The notes under the pieces: generated by a model
Database searches by the model: none
Seen by the model: the letters and a program-made list of their open reading frames with translations, nothing else
Told to the model about the DNA's origin: nothing
Part shown: positions 16,808-26,567 of the stretch, in pieces
Layout: every line of letters starts with the position of its first letter
Position numbering within the stretch: the first letter of the stretch is position 1
Position numbers and translations under genes: made by a program
Assembly (NCBI RefSeq): GCF_003248355.1
Contig: NZ_QKWY01000001.1
Coordinates: 2,624,001-2,688,000 of the forward strand
Reading direction: 5' to 3'
DNA from: Streptomyces sp. AC1-42W
Lineage (GTDB): Bacteria; Actinomycetota; Actinomycetes; Streptomycetales; Streptomycetaceae
Length of the DNA: 64,000 nt

Positions 16808-17269
16808 TCAGAAGTAGTAGCGCGACACCGACTCGGCCACGCAGGCCGGCTTGTCGCCGCCCTCGCGCTCGACCGTCACCAGGGCGGTGATCTGCACTCC
16901 GCCGCCCGCCTCCTCCACGCTCTTGAGCACGGCGGTCGCCCGCAGCCGCGAGCCCACCGGCACGGGGGAGGGGAAGCGGACCTTGTTGGTGCCGTAGTTG
17001 ATGCCCATCCGCGCGCCCTCGACGGCCATCACCTGCGGGACGAGCGCCGGCAGCAGCGACAGCGTCAGATAGCCGTGCGCGATGGTCCTCCCGAACGGGC
17101 CGGCCGCCGCCTTCTCCGGGTCCACATGAATCCACTGGTGGTCGCCCGTGGCGTCGGCGAACAGGTCGATCCGCTTCTGGTCGACCTCCAGCCAGTCGCT
17201 GTGGCCCAGCTGTTCGCCCACGCCGTCCCGCAGCTCCTGCGCGGAGTTGAAGATCCTCGGCTCTGCCAT
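16808..17269 (-). CDS. MaoC-family (R)-enoyl-CoA hydratase/dehydratase
   Basis: This 153-residue hotdog-fold protein has the MaoC signature around the catalytic Asp/His: LFADATGDHQWIHVDPEKAA followed by FGRTIAHGYLTLSLLP. It should hydrate or dehydrate enoyl-CoA or acyl-ACP substrates. The ATG at 17269 matches the usual N-terminus. The shared operator motif upstream (17314-17329) links it to the convergent TetR gene. Confidence 0.93.
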   Translation of the reverse strand: MAEPRIFNSAQELRDGVGEQLGHSDWLEVDQKRIDLFADATGDHQWIHVDPEKAAAGPFGRTIAHGYLTLSLLPALVPQVMAVEGARMGINYGTNKVRFPSPVPVGSRLRATAVLKSVEEAGGGVQITALVTVEREGGDKPACVAESVSRYYF

Positions 17270-17313
17270 GTCCCCGGTCCCTGCCTTCCCGCTCTGCGTC
17301 CATCGCGCACTGT

Positions 17314-17329
17314 CTAAGCGCTTGCTCAG
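17314..17329. promoter_or_regulatory. TetR operator candidate, copy 2 (maoC promoter)
   Basis: CTAAGCGCTTGCTCAG is identical to 16110-16125. It lies about 45 bases upstream of the MaoC start on the minus strand, so a repressor bound there would block the promoter. Confidence 0.75.
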
Positions 17330-17395
17330 CATGGTTGGCGGGTGCGTTCCTGTCAACGACGGACCGCTGGCGCCGGGCCACGTAGGCTTCGACGG

Positions 17396-17947
17396 GTGCC
17401 CAAGATCCCGCAGACACTTCAAGAACTCACCGTCGGCCAGCTCTCCGCGCGCAGCGGCGCCGCCGTGTCGGCCCTGCACTTCTACGAGGCCAAGGGGCTG
17501 ATCAGCAGCCGCCGCACCAGCGGCAACCAGCGCCGCTACAGCAGGGACGCCCTGCGCCGGGTCGCCTTCGTCCGGGCGGCCCAGCGGGTGGGCATCCCGC
17601 TGGCCACGATCCGCGAGGCGCTGGCCCAACTGCCCGAGGAGCGCACGCCCAACCGCGAGGACTGGGCGCGGCTCTCCCGCGCCTGGCGCGCAGAACTGGA
17701 CGACCGGATCACGCGGCTGGCCCGGCTGCGGGACCATCTCACCGACTGCATCGGCTGCGGCTGCCTCTCGCTGGAGACCTGTGTGCTGTCCAACCCGGAC
17801 GACATCAGCGGTGAGCGGATCAGCGGCTCCCGCCTGATGCCGGAACGCCCGGTGCGCCGTACGCCCGCCCCCGCGCCGGCCGCCCCCGCGCCGGCCGCTC
17901 CCGAACCGGTCGCCGCGACGGCGGAGTGCGCCGACGAGTGCGGCTGA
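17396..17947 (+). CDS. soxR: redox-sensing MerR-family activator SoxR
   Basis: SoxR senses redox-active compounds through a [2Fe-2S] cluster and activates a small set of genes. In Streptomyces these are often related to antibiotics and efflux. The MerR helix-turn-helix (TVGQLSARSGAAVSALHFYEAKGLISSRRTSGNQRRYSRD) and the cluster ligands CIGCGCLSLETC are intact. GTG at 17396 gives the expected start (PKIPQTLQELTVG). At 183 residues it carries an extended Ala/Pro-rich tail (TPAPAPAAPAPAAPEPVAATAEC). S. coelicolor soxR (SCO1697) occupies the corresponding place. Confidence 0.96.
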   Translation: MPKIPQTLQELTVGQLSARSGAAVSALHFYEAKGLISSRRTSGNQRRYSRDALRRVAFVRAAQRVGIPLATIREALAQLPEERTPNREDWARLSRAWRAELDDRITRLARLRDHLTDCIGCGCLSLETCVLSNPDDISGERISGSRLMPERPVRRTPAPAPAAPAPAAPEPVAATAECADECG

Positions 17948-17953
17948 CGGACG

Positions 17954-18007
17954 CCGACCGGGGCTGACCCGCCGACCGGGGCTGACCCGCCGACCGGGGC
18001 TGACGCG
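17954..18007. repeat. three tandem 18-bp repeats downstream of soxR
   Basis: CCGACCGGGGCTGACCCG is repeated three times in tandem (17954, 17972, 17990). The last copy differs by one base (GCG for CCG). It starts a few bases after the soxR stop in the convergent intergenic region. Confidence 0.9.
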
Positions 18008-18063
18008 CCGGCCAGGCCGGACGGGACGGTCACCCCGGTCGGCGGCCCGTCCCGCCCGCGGGC

Positions 18064-18675
18064 TCAGGCCGCCGAGGCCAGTTCGTCGGTGCGGGCGCGC
18101 CGGGCCCTCGCCAGGGCCGCCGGGGTGAGCACGGGCTGCGGCACCACGATCCCGCACCCCGTGCACACCGGCCCGGACCACGGCTCGCTGCCCAGGTCGT
18201 GCCGCCAGGTGATCCGGGGCCGGCCGCACACCGGGCAGCCGGTGCCCGGCTCGCCCTCCAGAGCCGTGATCAGCCGGCCCAGCACCTCGGCCAGCGGCAC
18301 CGAGGGGTGCACCGCCGGGTCGTCGCAGCGCGCGACCCCGTTGTCGCCCCAGGTGCGCCGGTGCCAGTCGTCGAAGGCGGCGGGGCGGCGCAGCCCCCGG
18401 TGCTTCTCCCGCCTGCGGCGCTCCGCGAACCCCGCCTCGTAGCCGAGCCAGACCGCCCGGGCCCGCTCCAGTTCCTCCAGGGCCCGCACCAGCCGCACCG
18501 GGTCGGGGGCCCGGTCCTCGGGGTCGATGCCGTGCCGCGCGCACAGATGGTCCCAGGTCGCCCGGTGCCCGTAAGGGGCGAACCGCTCCAGGCACTTGCG
18601 CAGCGAGTACCGCCGCAGTGCCAGATCGCTCCCGGGATCGCGGACCTGTCTCGCCAGACTCCGGAAACCGGCCAT
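18064..18675 (-). CDS. hypothetical protein with a C-terminal zinc-ribbon-like motif
   Basis: I do not recognise this 203-residue protein by name. It is rich in Arg and Trp. Near the C-terminus it carries two CxxC pairs (CPVCGRP and CTGCGIV), about 22 residues apart, suggesting a zinc ribbon. The ATG at 18675 is preceded by GGAGGTGG at good spacing, which supports it over longer in-frame starts. It converges on soxR, with the 18-bp tandem repeats in between. Confidence 0.75.
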   Translation of the reverse strand: MAGFRSLARQVRDPGSDLALRRYSLRKCLERFAPYGHRATWDHLCARHGIDPEDRAPDPVRLVRALEELERARAVWLGYEAGFAERRRREKHRGLRRPAAFDDWHRRTWGDNGVARCDDPAVHPSVPLAEVLGRLITALEGEPGTGCPVCGRPRITWRHDLGSEPWSGPVCTGCGIVVPQPVLTPAALARARRARTDELASAA

Positions 18676-18848
18676 TGAACCGCCACCTCCGTCGCTCGTA
18701 CTCCGTCGCCCGTACTTCGGCGTCAGGGGATGGACGTACGACTGCCCGGATCGGCTCCCTCCAAGGGTGCGGATGTCCGACAGGTGAGACGCCCGCACAG
18801 CATCCGCCCGGATATGGCGATTCGGAGAAGGTGACCGATGTTCACCTT

Positions 18849-18870
18849 ACCGGTCGGTCATACCGTCGGT
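18849..18870. promoter_or_regulatory. two adjacent TetR-type palindromes upstream of the penicillin acylase gene
   Basis: ACCG-GT-CGGT (18849-18858) and ACCG-T-CGGT (18862-18870) lie side by side 35-57 bases before the gene. ACCGnCGGT-like palindromes are common operators of actinobacterial TetR proteins. No regulator gene adjoins, so the protein that binds is unknown. Confidence 0.5.
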
Positions 18871-18905
18871 AACCTGCCGCGCACTGGCCTCTCGGAGGAG
18901 TACGC

Positions 18906-21746
18906 ATGCCCCCACGCACCCGTATGACCGCCCGCACCGGAACCACCAGAGCCGGGGCCGTCGCCGCCGCTCTCGCCCTCGGCACCTCGCTGCTCGCCGC
19001 CGCGCCCCACGCCGGCGCCGCCGAGGCGGACCCCGTCCCCGACCACTGCCAGGGGCAGTGCGCCGACATCCTGCCGCCAGGCGAGAACGGCAACGCCACC
19101 CTCGTCGAGATCCTCGGGAACAAGGCGTTCGGCACCCACCCCGCGCACAGCGACGACCAGCTCGACCGGTACGACGGCCTGGTCGCCGGGCACACCGGAC
19201 TCACCGACCAAAAACTCACCGACTTCTTCAACGACGCCTCCTTCGGCGTCCCGGCGGACCGCGTCGAGTCCGTCACCTCGCCGCGCGACGACGTCACCAT
19301 CACCCGCGACAAGGCGACCGGCGTCCCGCACATCAAGGGCACCACCCGCTACGGCACCGAGTTCGGCGCCGGGTACGCGGCCGGGCAGGACCGGCTCTGG
19401 CTGATGGACCTCTTCCGGCACATCGGGCGCGGCGAGCTGACCTCGTTCGCCGGCGGGGCCCTCGCCAACCAGGGCCTGGAGCAGCAGTTCTGGCCGCAGG
19501 CCCCGTACACCGAGGCCGACCTGGAGGCCCAGGTCGAGTACATCAGGACCCATGAGGGCGCCCGCGGCGAACAGGCCATGGCGGACGCGCAGGCGTATGT
19601 GGACGGCATCAACGCCTACCGCAAGAAGGCGAAGGACGGCCGCTACTTCCCCGGCGAGTACGTCCTCACCGGCAAGATCGACGCCCTCACCAACATCGGC
19701 GAGATCCAGCCGTTCGAACTGACCGACCTCATCTCCATCGCCTCCGTGGTCGGCGGCCAGTTCGGCGGCGGGGGCGGCGGCGAGGTACAGGCCGCGCTCT
19801 CGCTGCTCGCCGCCCAGCAGAAGTACGGCGTCGCCGAGGGCACGAAGGTGTGGGAGTCCTTCCGCCGGCGCAACGACCCGGAGGCCGTGCTCACCGTCCA
19901 CGACGGCACCGCCTTCCCGTACGCCGGCAAGCCCGACAAGGCCGTCGGCACCGCGCTCCCCGACCCCGGCTCCGTCACCGCCGAACCCCTGATATACGAC
20001 CGCACCGGCTCGGCGGGCACCGGGGTGAAGGCCCCGGTCGAGGCCCCGGCCACGCTCCGCGCGGCGCAGGGACTGTTCGACGACGGCGTCCTGCCGGAGG
20101 GCTCGCTGCCCGGCTCCGGGCCCGGCGCCCAGAAGCGCGGCATGTCCAACGCCCTGCTGGTCTCCGGCGCGCACACCGCGAGCGGCAACCCCGTCGCCGT
20201 GTTCGGACCGCAGACCGGCTACTTCGCCCCGCAGCTGATGATGCTCCAGGAGATCCAGGGCCCCGGCATCAGCGCCCGCGGCGTCTCCTTCGCCGGCGTC
20301 GGCATGTACATCCAGATGGGCCGGGGCCAGGACTACGCCTGGAGCGCCACCTCGGCCGGCCAGGACATCACCGACACCTACGCCGTCGAGCTGTGCGAGC
20401 CGGACGGCTCGGCGCCCGGCAAGGACGCCACGCACTACCTCCGCCGGGGCGTCTGCACGGCGATGGAGAAGATGGAGAAGGCCAACTCCTGGAAGCCCAC
20501 CGTCGCGGACTCCACCGCCAAGGGCTCCTACCGGATGCGGGTGTGGCGCACGGACTACGGCATCGTCACCTACCGCGCCACGGTGGACGGCAAGCCGGTC
20601 GCGTACACCTCACTGCGCTCCACCTACCGCCACGAGGCCGACTCCATCATCGGTTTCCAGATGCTCAACGACCCGTCGTACGTCACCGACGCCGCCTCCT
20701 TCCAGCGCGCCGCGAGCAACATCGACTACGCGTTCAACTGGTTCTACGCGGACTCCCGCACCGCCGCCTACTACAACAGCGGCATGAACCCGGTACGCGC
20801 GGCCGGCGTGGACCCGGCGCTGCCGGTCCGGGCCGAGCAGGCGTACGAGTGGCAGGGCTACGACCCGGCCGCCAACACCGCCGCGTACACCCCGTTCGCC
20901 GAGCACCCTCACTCCAGCGGGCAGGACTACTACATCTCCTGGAACAACAAGCAGGCCGCGGGGTACGCCGCCGCCGGCTTCGGACTCAGCGCGGTGCACC
21001 GGGGCGACCTGCTCGACGACCGGGTCGCGAAGCTGGTCGGCGATGGCGGTGTCACCCGCGCCTCGCTGACCCGCGCCATGGCCGAGGCGGCCCTCACCGA
21101 CCTGCGCGGCGAACAACTGCTCCCCGAGCTGCTGAAGGTCATCCGCTCCGAGCCGGTCACCGACCCGGAGCTGAACGCGGTCGTCCAGCAGCTGGACTCC
21201 TGGCGCGCGGCCGGCGCCCAGCGCAAGGAGACGAGCCCCGGCTCGCACACCTACGGCCACGCCGACGCGGTCCGGATCATGGACGCCTGGTGGCCGCGGC
21301 TGATCGAGGCGGAGTTCCGCCCCGGCCTCGGTGACGGCCTGTACGGGGCGCTGACCGCCAACCTGGCCACCGACGAGTCCCCGGCCGCCAGCCACGGACC
21401 GAGCGGGGCGCACAGCGGTTCGGCGTTCCAGTACGGCTGGTGGGGCTTCGCCGACAAGGACCTGCGCCAGGTGCTCGGGCAGCCGGTCGAGGGCCCGCTG
21501 GCCAGGGAGTACTGCGGCGGCGGCGACCTGGGCGCCTGCCGTACGGCGCTGCTGTCCTCGCTGAAGGAGGCGGCGGCGGTGCCGGCGGCGCAGGTCTACC
21601 CGGGCGACGCCGGCTGCGGGGCCGGCGACCAGTGGTGCACGGACTCCATCGTGCACCGGCCGCTGGGCGGCATCTCCCAGAAGTCCCTGCACTGGCAGAA
21701 CCGCCCGACGTACCAGCAGGTGGTGGAGTTCCCGAGCCACCGCTGA
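18906..21746 (+). CDS. secreted penicillin acylase-family Ntn-hydrolase
   Basis: This exported 946-residue amidase precursor belongs to the S45 family: penicillin G acylase, acyl-homoserine-lactone acylase or aculeacin acylase types. A signal peptide (AGAVAAALALGTSLLAAAPHAGAAEA) is followed by the alpha-chain region. The nucleophile Ser is in QKRGMSNALLVSG (about residue 414), where autocleavage would separate the chains. GGAGG lies close before the ATG. Known relatives cleave amide bonds in lipid or beta-lactam side chains, but the substrate here is unknown. Conserved partners in the beta chain (for example FNWFYADSRTAAYYNSG) are present, so it looks active. Confidence 0.93.
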   Translation: MPPRTRMTARTGTTRAGAVAAALALGTSLLAAAPHAGAAEADPVPDHCQGQCADILPPGENGNATLVEILGNKAFGTHPAHSDDQLDRYDGLVAGHTGLTDQKLTDFFNDASFGVPADRVESVTSPRDDVTITRDKATGVPHIKGTTRYGTEFGAGYAAGQDRLWLMDLFRHIGRGELTSFAGGALANQGLEQQFWPQAPYTEADLEAQVEYIRTHEGARGEQAMADAQAYVDGINAYRKKAKDGRYFPGEYVLTGKIDALTNIGEIQPFELTDLISIASVVGGQFGGGGGGEVQAALSLLAAQQKYGVAEGTKVWESFRRRNDPEAVLTVHDGTAFPYAGKPDKAVGTALPDPGSVTAEPLIYDRTGSAGTGVKAPVEAPATLRAAQGLFDDGVLPEGSLPGSGPGAQKRGMSNALLVSGAHTASGNPVAVFGPQTGYFAPQLMMLQEIQGPGISARGVSFAGVGMYIQMGRGQDYAWSATSAGQDITDTYAVELCEPDGSAPGKDATHYLRRGVCTAMEKMEKANSWKPTVADSTAKGSYRMRVWRTDYGIVTYRATVDGKPVAYTSLRSTYRHEADSIIGFQMLNDPSYVTDAASFQRAASNIDYAFNWFYADSRTAAYYNSGMNPVRAAGVDPALPVRAEQAYEWQGYDPAANTAAYTPFAEHPHSSGQDYYISWNNKQAAGYAAAGFGLSAVHRGDLLDDRVAKLVGDGGVTRASLTRAMAEAALTDLRGEQLLPELLKVIRSEPVTDPELNAVVQQLDSWRAAGAQRKETSPGSHTYGHADAVRIMDAWWPRLIEAEFRPGLGDGLYGALTANLATDESPAASHGPSGAHSGSAFQYGWWGFADKDLRQVLGQPVEGPLAREYCGGGDLGACRTALLSSLKEAAAVPAAQVYPGDAGCGAGDQWCTDSIVHRPLGGISQKSLHWQNRPTYQQVVEFPSHR

Positions 21747-21824
21747 GCCACCGCCCCACCGCCCCACCGCCCCACCGACCGGGGCCGGGCGGGCCCGCCG
21801 ACGACGGACCCGCCCGGCCCCGGC

Positions 21825-23114
21825 TCAGCGGTAGCGCAGGTACCGCTTGCGTACGGCGCGGAAAGCCGCGAGGTCGTCCGCCCAGGCGCCCACCACCTCG
21901 TCCACGTCCGCCCCCGCGTCGATCATGGTGCGCACCCGCGTGTTGCCGGTGAGCTTGTCGATCCAGTTGTCGGGCCGCCAGGCGAACCCGCTCCACGTCC
22001 GCTTGGCCGTGACCAGCAGCGCGATCCCCGTACGCACCGGGTCGAAGACCTCGCGGTCCCGGACGTGCAGCTGCACCCCGCCCACCGTCTTCCCCTGGAA
22101 CTTGGAGAACGTCGGCGCGAAGTACGCCTCGCGGAACGCGACCCCGGGCAGCTCCAGCGCGTTGGCGGCGTCCGCCCAGGCGTGGTCCAGGCCCTCCGCG
22201 CCCAGCAGCTCGAACGGACGGGTCGTGCCGCGCCCCTCGGAGAGGTTCGTCCCCTCGAAGAGGCAGGTGCCGGAGTAGACGAGGGCCGTGTCGGGCGTCG
22301 GCATGTTGGGGCTCGGCGGCACCCACGGCAGGCCCGTGTCGTCGAAGAACTCGGAGCGCGACCAGCCGGACATCGTCACGGTCTCCAGGTCGGCCGGGCG
22401 GTCCTTCAGGAACTCCCCGTTGAACAGCAGCGCCAGCTCCGCGACCGTCATCCCGTGCGCCTGCGCGATCTCCCGCCGCCCCACGAACGTGCCGAACGCC
22501 GGGTCCAGCACCGGCCCGAGCGCCGCCCGCCCGGACACCGGATTCGGCCGGTCCAGGACGACGAACCGCTTGCCCGCGAGCGCCGCCGCCTCCATGCAGT
22601 CGTACAGCGTCCAGATGTACGTGTAGAAGCGGGCGCCGACGTCCTGGATGTCGAAGACGACCGTGTCCACCCCGGACGCCGTGAACACGTCGGCCAGGGC
22701 CTGACCGCTCTTCAGATACGTGTCGTGGACCGGCAGCCCGGTCGCCGGGTCGTCGTACCGCCCTTCCGAGCCGCCCGCCTGCGCGGTGCCCCGGAAGCCG
22801 TGCTCCGGCCCGAAGACGGCTCGCAGGTCCACCCGGTCGTCCGGGTGCATCACATCCACGATGTGCCGGGCGTCCGGGGTGATCCCGGTCGGGTTGGTGA
22901 CGATGCCGACCTTCTCGCCCGCCAGCAGCGCGTAGCCGTCGGCGGCCAGCCGGTCGAACCCGGTACGGACCCGCTGCCCGTTGCCCCTGCCGTTCCCCTT
23001 GCCGTGCCCCCGGCCGCCGGCCTGCGGCGACCCGGCCGCGGCGGACCCGGCCGTGGCCGCGAGGGCCCCCATCGCACCGCCGGCGGTCAGCAAACCACGC
23101 CTGGACAGGCTCAT
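21825..23114 (-). CDS. NamZ-type exo-beta-N-acetylmuramidase (DUF1343), Tat-exported
   Basis: DUF1343 proteins include Bacillus NamZ, which removes N-acetylmuramic acid from the ends of peptidoglycan fragments during wall recycling. This 429-residue protein begins with a twin-arginine signal (LSRRGLLTAGGAMGALAATAG). A short Gly/Lys-rich linker (GRGHGKGNGRGNGQ) comes next, then the catalytic domain with family motifs GIVTNPTGI, FGPEHGFRG, VVFDIQDVGARFYTYIWT and VVLDRPNP. ATG at 23114 gives the Tat signal directly and has a GGAGG-like sequence upstream. It converges on the penicillin acylase-like gene. Confidence 0.93.
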   Translation of the reverse strand: MSLSRRGLLTAGGAMGALAATAGSAAAGSPQAGGRGHGKGNGRGNGQRVRTGFDRLAADGYALLAGEKVGIVTNPTGITPDARHIVDVMHPDDRVDLRAVFGPEHGFRGTAQAGGSEGRYDDPATGLPVHDTYLKSGQALADVFTASGVDTVVFDIQDVGARFYTYIWTLYDCMEAAALAGKRFVVLDRPNPVSGRAALGPVLDPAFGTFVGRREIAQAHGMTVAELALLFNGEFLKDRPADLETVTMSGWSRSEFFDDTGLPWVPPSPNMPTPDTALVYSGTCLFEGTNLSEGRGTTRPFELLGAEGLDHAWADAANALELPGVAFREAYFAPTFSKFQGKTVGGVQLHVRDREVFDPVRTGIALLVTAKRTWSGFAWRPDNWIDKLTGNTRVRTMIDAGADVDEVVGAWADDLAAFRAVRKRYLRYR

Positions 23115-23232
23115 GCGGCTACCTCCAAGATCGCGACGAGTGTCATGGCCACGCACGCTAGCGCGCGGGCGGGCCGGGCGGAACGCATCCGGCACGGAAG
23201 CCCCCGGTGGGCGTGGCGCCCCCCTTCCCCGA

Positions 23233-23248
23233 CGACATACCGACTGGT
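23233..23248. promoter_or_regulatory. TetR operator candidate upstream of the SDR gene
   Basis: CGACATACCGACTGGT at this place is repeated exactly, in reverse orientation, at 27636-27651 upstream of the phosphotransferase gene. Both sites flank the gene set that surrounds the TetR gene at 24205. Confidence 0.75.
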
Positions 23249-23299
23249 TAGTCTGCCAGGGGAGTCGATCGGGGGAACCGATCGGGAGAGGCGTGAGCG

Positions 23300-24064
23300 A
23301 TGAGCATGGTGCGGGGCGCGGGCGTGGTGGTCACCGGGGCCGGAGGCGGCATCGGCGCCGCCCTCGCCCGCAGATTCGCCGCCGAGGGCGCACGGGTCGT
23401 CGTCAACGACCTCGACGAGGCCCGGATCACGGCGCTCGCCGGGGAGATCGGCGCCGTCGCGGTCGCAGGCGACGCCTCACGGATCGTGGACGCGGCCCGG
23501 AACGCGCTGGACGGCACCGTCGACGTCTACTGCGCCAACGCGGGCCTGGCCTCGCCCGGCGACCCGCTGGCCGACGAGGAGGTGTGGGCCGCCGCCTGGG
23601 ACGTCAACGTCATGGCCCACGTCCGGGCGGCCCGCGCGCTCCTCCCGGACTGGCTGGAACGCGGGAGCGGCCGGTTCGTCGCCACCGCGTCCGCCGCCGG
23701 ACTGCTGACCATGATCGGCGCGGCCCCGTACAGCGTCACCAAGCACGGCGCGGTCGCCTTCGCCGAGTGGCTCTCGCTGACCTACCGGCACCGCGGCCTC
23801 AAGGTCCACGCCATCTGCCCGCAGGGCGTACGCACCGACATGCTGACGGCGTCCGGTTCGGCCGGCGACCTCGTCCTCGCCCCCGGCGCCATCGAACCCG
23901 AGGCCGTCGCCGACGCCCTGTTCGACGCCATGGCCGAGGACCGCTTCCTCGTCCTGCCCCACCCCGAGGTCGCCGGCTACTACCGGGCCCGCGCCGACGA
24001 CACCGAACGCTGGCTCCGCGGCATGAACCGCCTCCAGCGCACCTGGGAACAACCGGCCGGGTAG
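23300..24064 (+). CDS. short-chain dehydrogenase/reductase
   Basis: This 254-residue NAD(P)-dependent SDR has the Rossmann motif TGAGGGIGAALARRF, the NAG motif and the catalytic Tyr/Lys in YSVTKHG. It reads as a classical SDR acting on a hydroxyl or keto group. The gene is preceded by one copy of the repeated operator and followed by the TetR gene on the same strand. Together with the acyl-CoA dehydrogenase at 25345 and the kinase at 26568 it could supply the hydroxyacyl-CoA oxidation step of one pathway. Confidence 0.92.
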   Translation: MSMVRGAGVVVTGAGGGIGAALARRFAAEGARVVVNDLDEARITALAGEIGAVAVAGDASRIVDAARNALDGTVDVYCANAGLASPGDPLADEEVWAAAWDVNVMAHVRAARALLPDWLERGSGRFVATASAAGLLTMIGAAPYSVTKHGAVAFAEWLSLTYRHRGLKVHAICPQGVRTDMLTASGSAGDLVLAPGAIEPEAVADALFDAMAEDRFLVLPHPEVAGYYRARADDTERWLRGMNRLQRTWEQPAG

Positions 24065-24204
24065 AAGTACCCCCGCGAAGTCGAGATCCTGGCCGCGCCG
24101 CCGCCGACGGCAAGTGGGAAGATCCTTCGGCGGGAACTGCGTTCACCCCGCTGAAACGACGTACCGGGCACTGCCCACCAAGGAACGGAAGGAAGGTGGC
24201 GGCC

Positions 24205-24798
24205 ATGGCCAAGGAAATGGACGGGAGCGGCACCCCCGTCCCGCAGCGGCTGCTCGCCGCCGCCACCCGGCTCTTCGCCGAGCAGGGCTACGACCGCACC
24301 TCGGTGCAGGAGATCGTGGAGGCGGCCGGCGTCACCAAGGGGGCGCTCTACCACTACTTCGGCTCCAAGGAGGACCTGCTCCAGGAGGTGTACGCCCGGG
24401 TGCTGCGCCTCCAGCAGGAGCGGCTCGACGCCTTCGCGAACGCCGACGCGCCCATCGAGAAGCGGCTGCGCGACGCGGCGGCCGACGTGGTCGTCACCAC
24501 CATCGAGAACCTCGACGACGCCTCGATCTTCTTCCGCTCCATGCACCACCTGAGCCCCGAGAAGAACAAGCAGGTGCGCGGCGAGCGGCGGCGCTACCAC
24601 GAGCGCTTCCGCGCCCTGGTCGAGGAGGGCCGGCACAGCGGCGTGTTCTCCACGGCCACCCCGGCGGACCTCATCGTGGACTACCACTTCGGCTCGGTCC
24701 ACCACCTGTCCACCTGGTACCGCCCGGACGGCCCCCTCACCCCGCAGGAGGTCGCCGACCACCTCGCCGACCTGCTGCTCCGCGCGCTCAGGCCGTGA
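24205..24798 (+). CDS. TetR-family repressor of the SDR/acyl-CoA dehydrogenase/kinase set
   Basis: This 197-residue protein has a clear helix-turn-helix (RLLAAATRLFAEQGYDRTSVQEIVEAAGVTKGALYHYFGSKEDLLQEV). Its C-terminal domain resembles regulators of acyl-CoA catabolism (KstR2-like, judged by eye). GGAAGG lies a suitable distance before the ATG at 24205. Its gene sits between two copies of the same operator, at 23233 and 27636, so it probably controls both transcription units and responds to an acyl-CoA. Confidence 0.9.
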   Translation: MAKEMDGSGTPVPQRLLAAATRLFAEQGYDRTSVQEIVEAAGVTKGALYHYFGSKEDLLQEVYARVLRLQQERLDAFANADAPIEKRLRDAAADVVVTTIENLDDASIFFRSMHHLSPEKNKQVRGERRRYHERFRALVEEGRHSGVFSTATPADLIVDYHFGSVHHLSTWYRPDGPLTPQEVADHLADLLLRALRP

Positions 24799-24804
24799 CC
24801 CCGC

Positions 24805-25056
24805 TCACGCCGTAGCGCCGGCCCCGCCCTCCCCGCCGCCGCCCAGCCGCCCGAGCAGCGCCGCGGCCGCCGGGTTGCGCGGCCGGGGCGCCCGGCCCAC
24901 CAGCAGCACCGTCCGCGCGGCGGGCAGCGCCGCCCGGCCCGCCTCCGTCAGCACCACCCGGCGCCCGGTGCGTTCGAACAGCTCGGCACGGGCGGCGGTG
25001 GTGAAACCGCCGTGCGTGATCACCGCCATGAAGTGGCGCAGCTGGCGTATCTCCAT
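24805..25056 (-). pseudogene. remnant of a LysR-family regulator with an internal deletion in the helix-turn-helix
   Basis: The frame begins like a LysR protein (MEIRQLRHFMAVITHGGFTTAAR) and then jumps straight to LFERTGRRVVLTEAGRAALPAAR. The recognition helix and the stretch that normally follows are missing (about 25-30 residues). After this the sequence has no LysR character and ends at 83 residues, against about 300 for an intact protein. It cannot be a working LysR regulator. Confidence 0.75.
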
Positions 25057-25149
25057 CCCCGCACGCCAGCCACATCCATCTACCGAATCGATGGCTGCCG
25101 GCGATTCCATCTGTTGGACCGGCCGTGCGGCCGGGGCGAAGCTGGAGAC

Positions 25150-25314
25150 ATGGCGCACCTCCAGAGCTCCACCCGCATCCCCGTCCTGTGGGCCGCGGCC
25201 TACGGCCCCGACCGCCCCCGCCCGGTCCGGCTGCTGGCCCGCACCCTGCTGCGGATACGGGCCTTCGCCCGCGAACTGGCCCTGGCCGACCATGTGCCCG
25301 GCGGCGGCTACTGA
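25150..25314 (+). CDS. small ORF of unknown function divergent from the LysR remnant
   Basis: This encodes 54 residues (starting MAHLQSSTRIPVLWAAAYG, ending ADHVPGGGY) with many arginines and no recognisable domain. GGAG lies five bases before the ATG (CTGGAGAC). Genes divergent from LysR regulators are usual targets, so it may be a remnant of, or a small member of, the former LysR-controlled locus. The evidence for translation is weak. Confidence 0.4.
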   Translation: MAHLQSSTRIPVLWAAAYGPDRPRPVRLLARTLLRIRAFARELALADHVPGGGY

Positions 25315-25344
25315 CGCCCCGAGGGCCGCTCCGGAGGCACTTCC

Positions 25345-26559
<1,215 letters not shown>

Positions 26560-26567
26560 GGCGTGGG

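Noticed and set aside
17954..18007. CRISPR-like array
   Set aside because: Only three units, directly adjoining without spacers, and no cas genes in the window.
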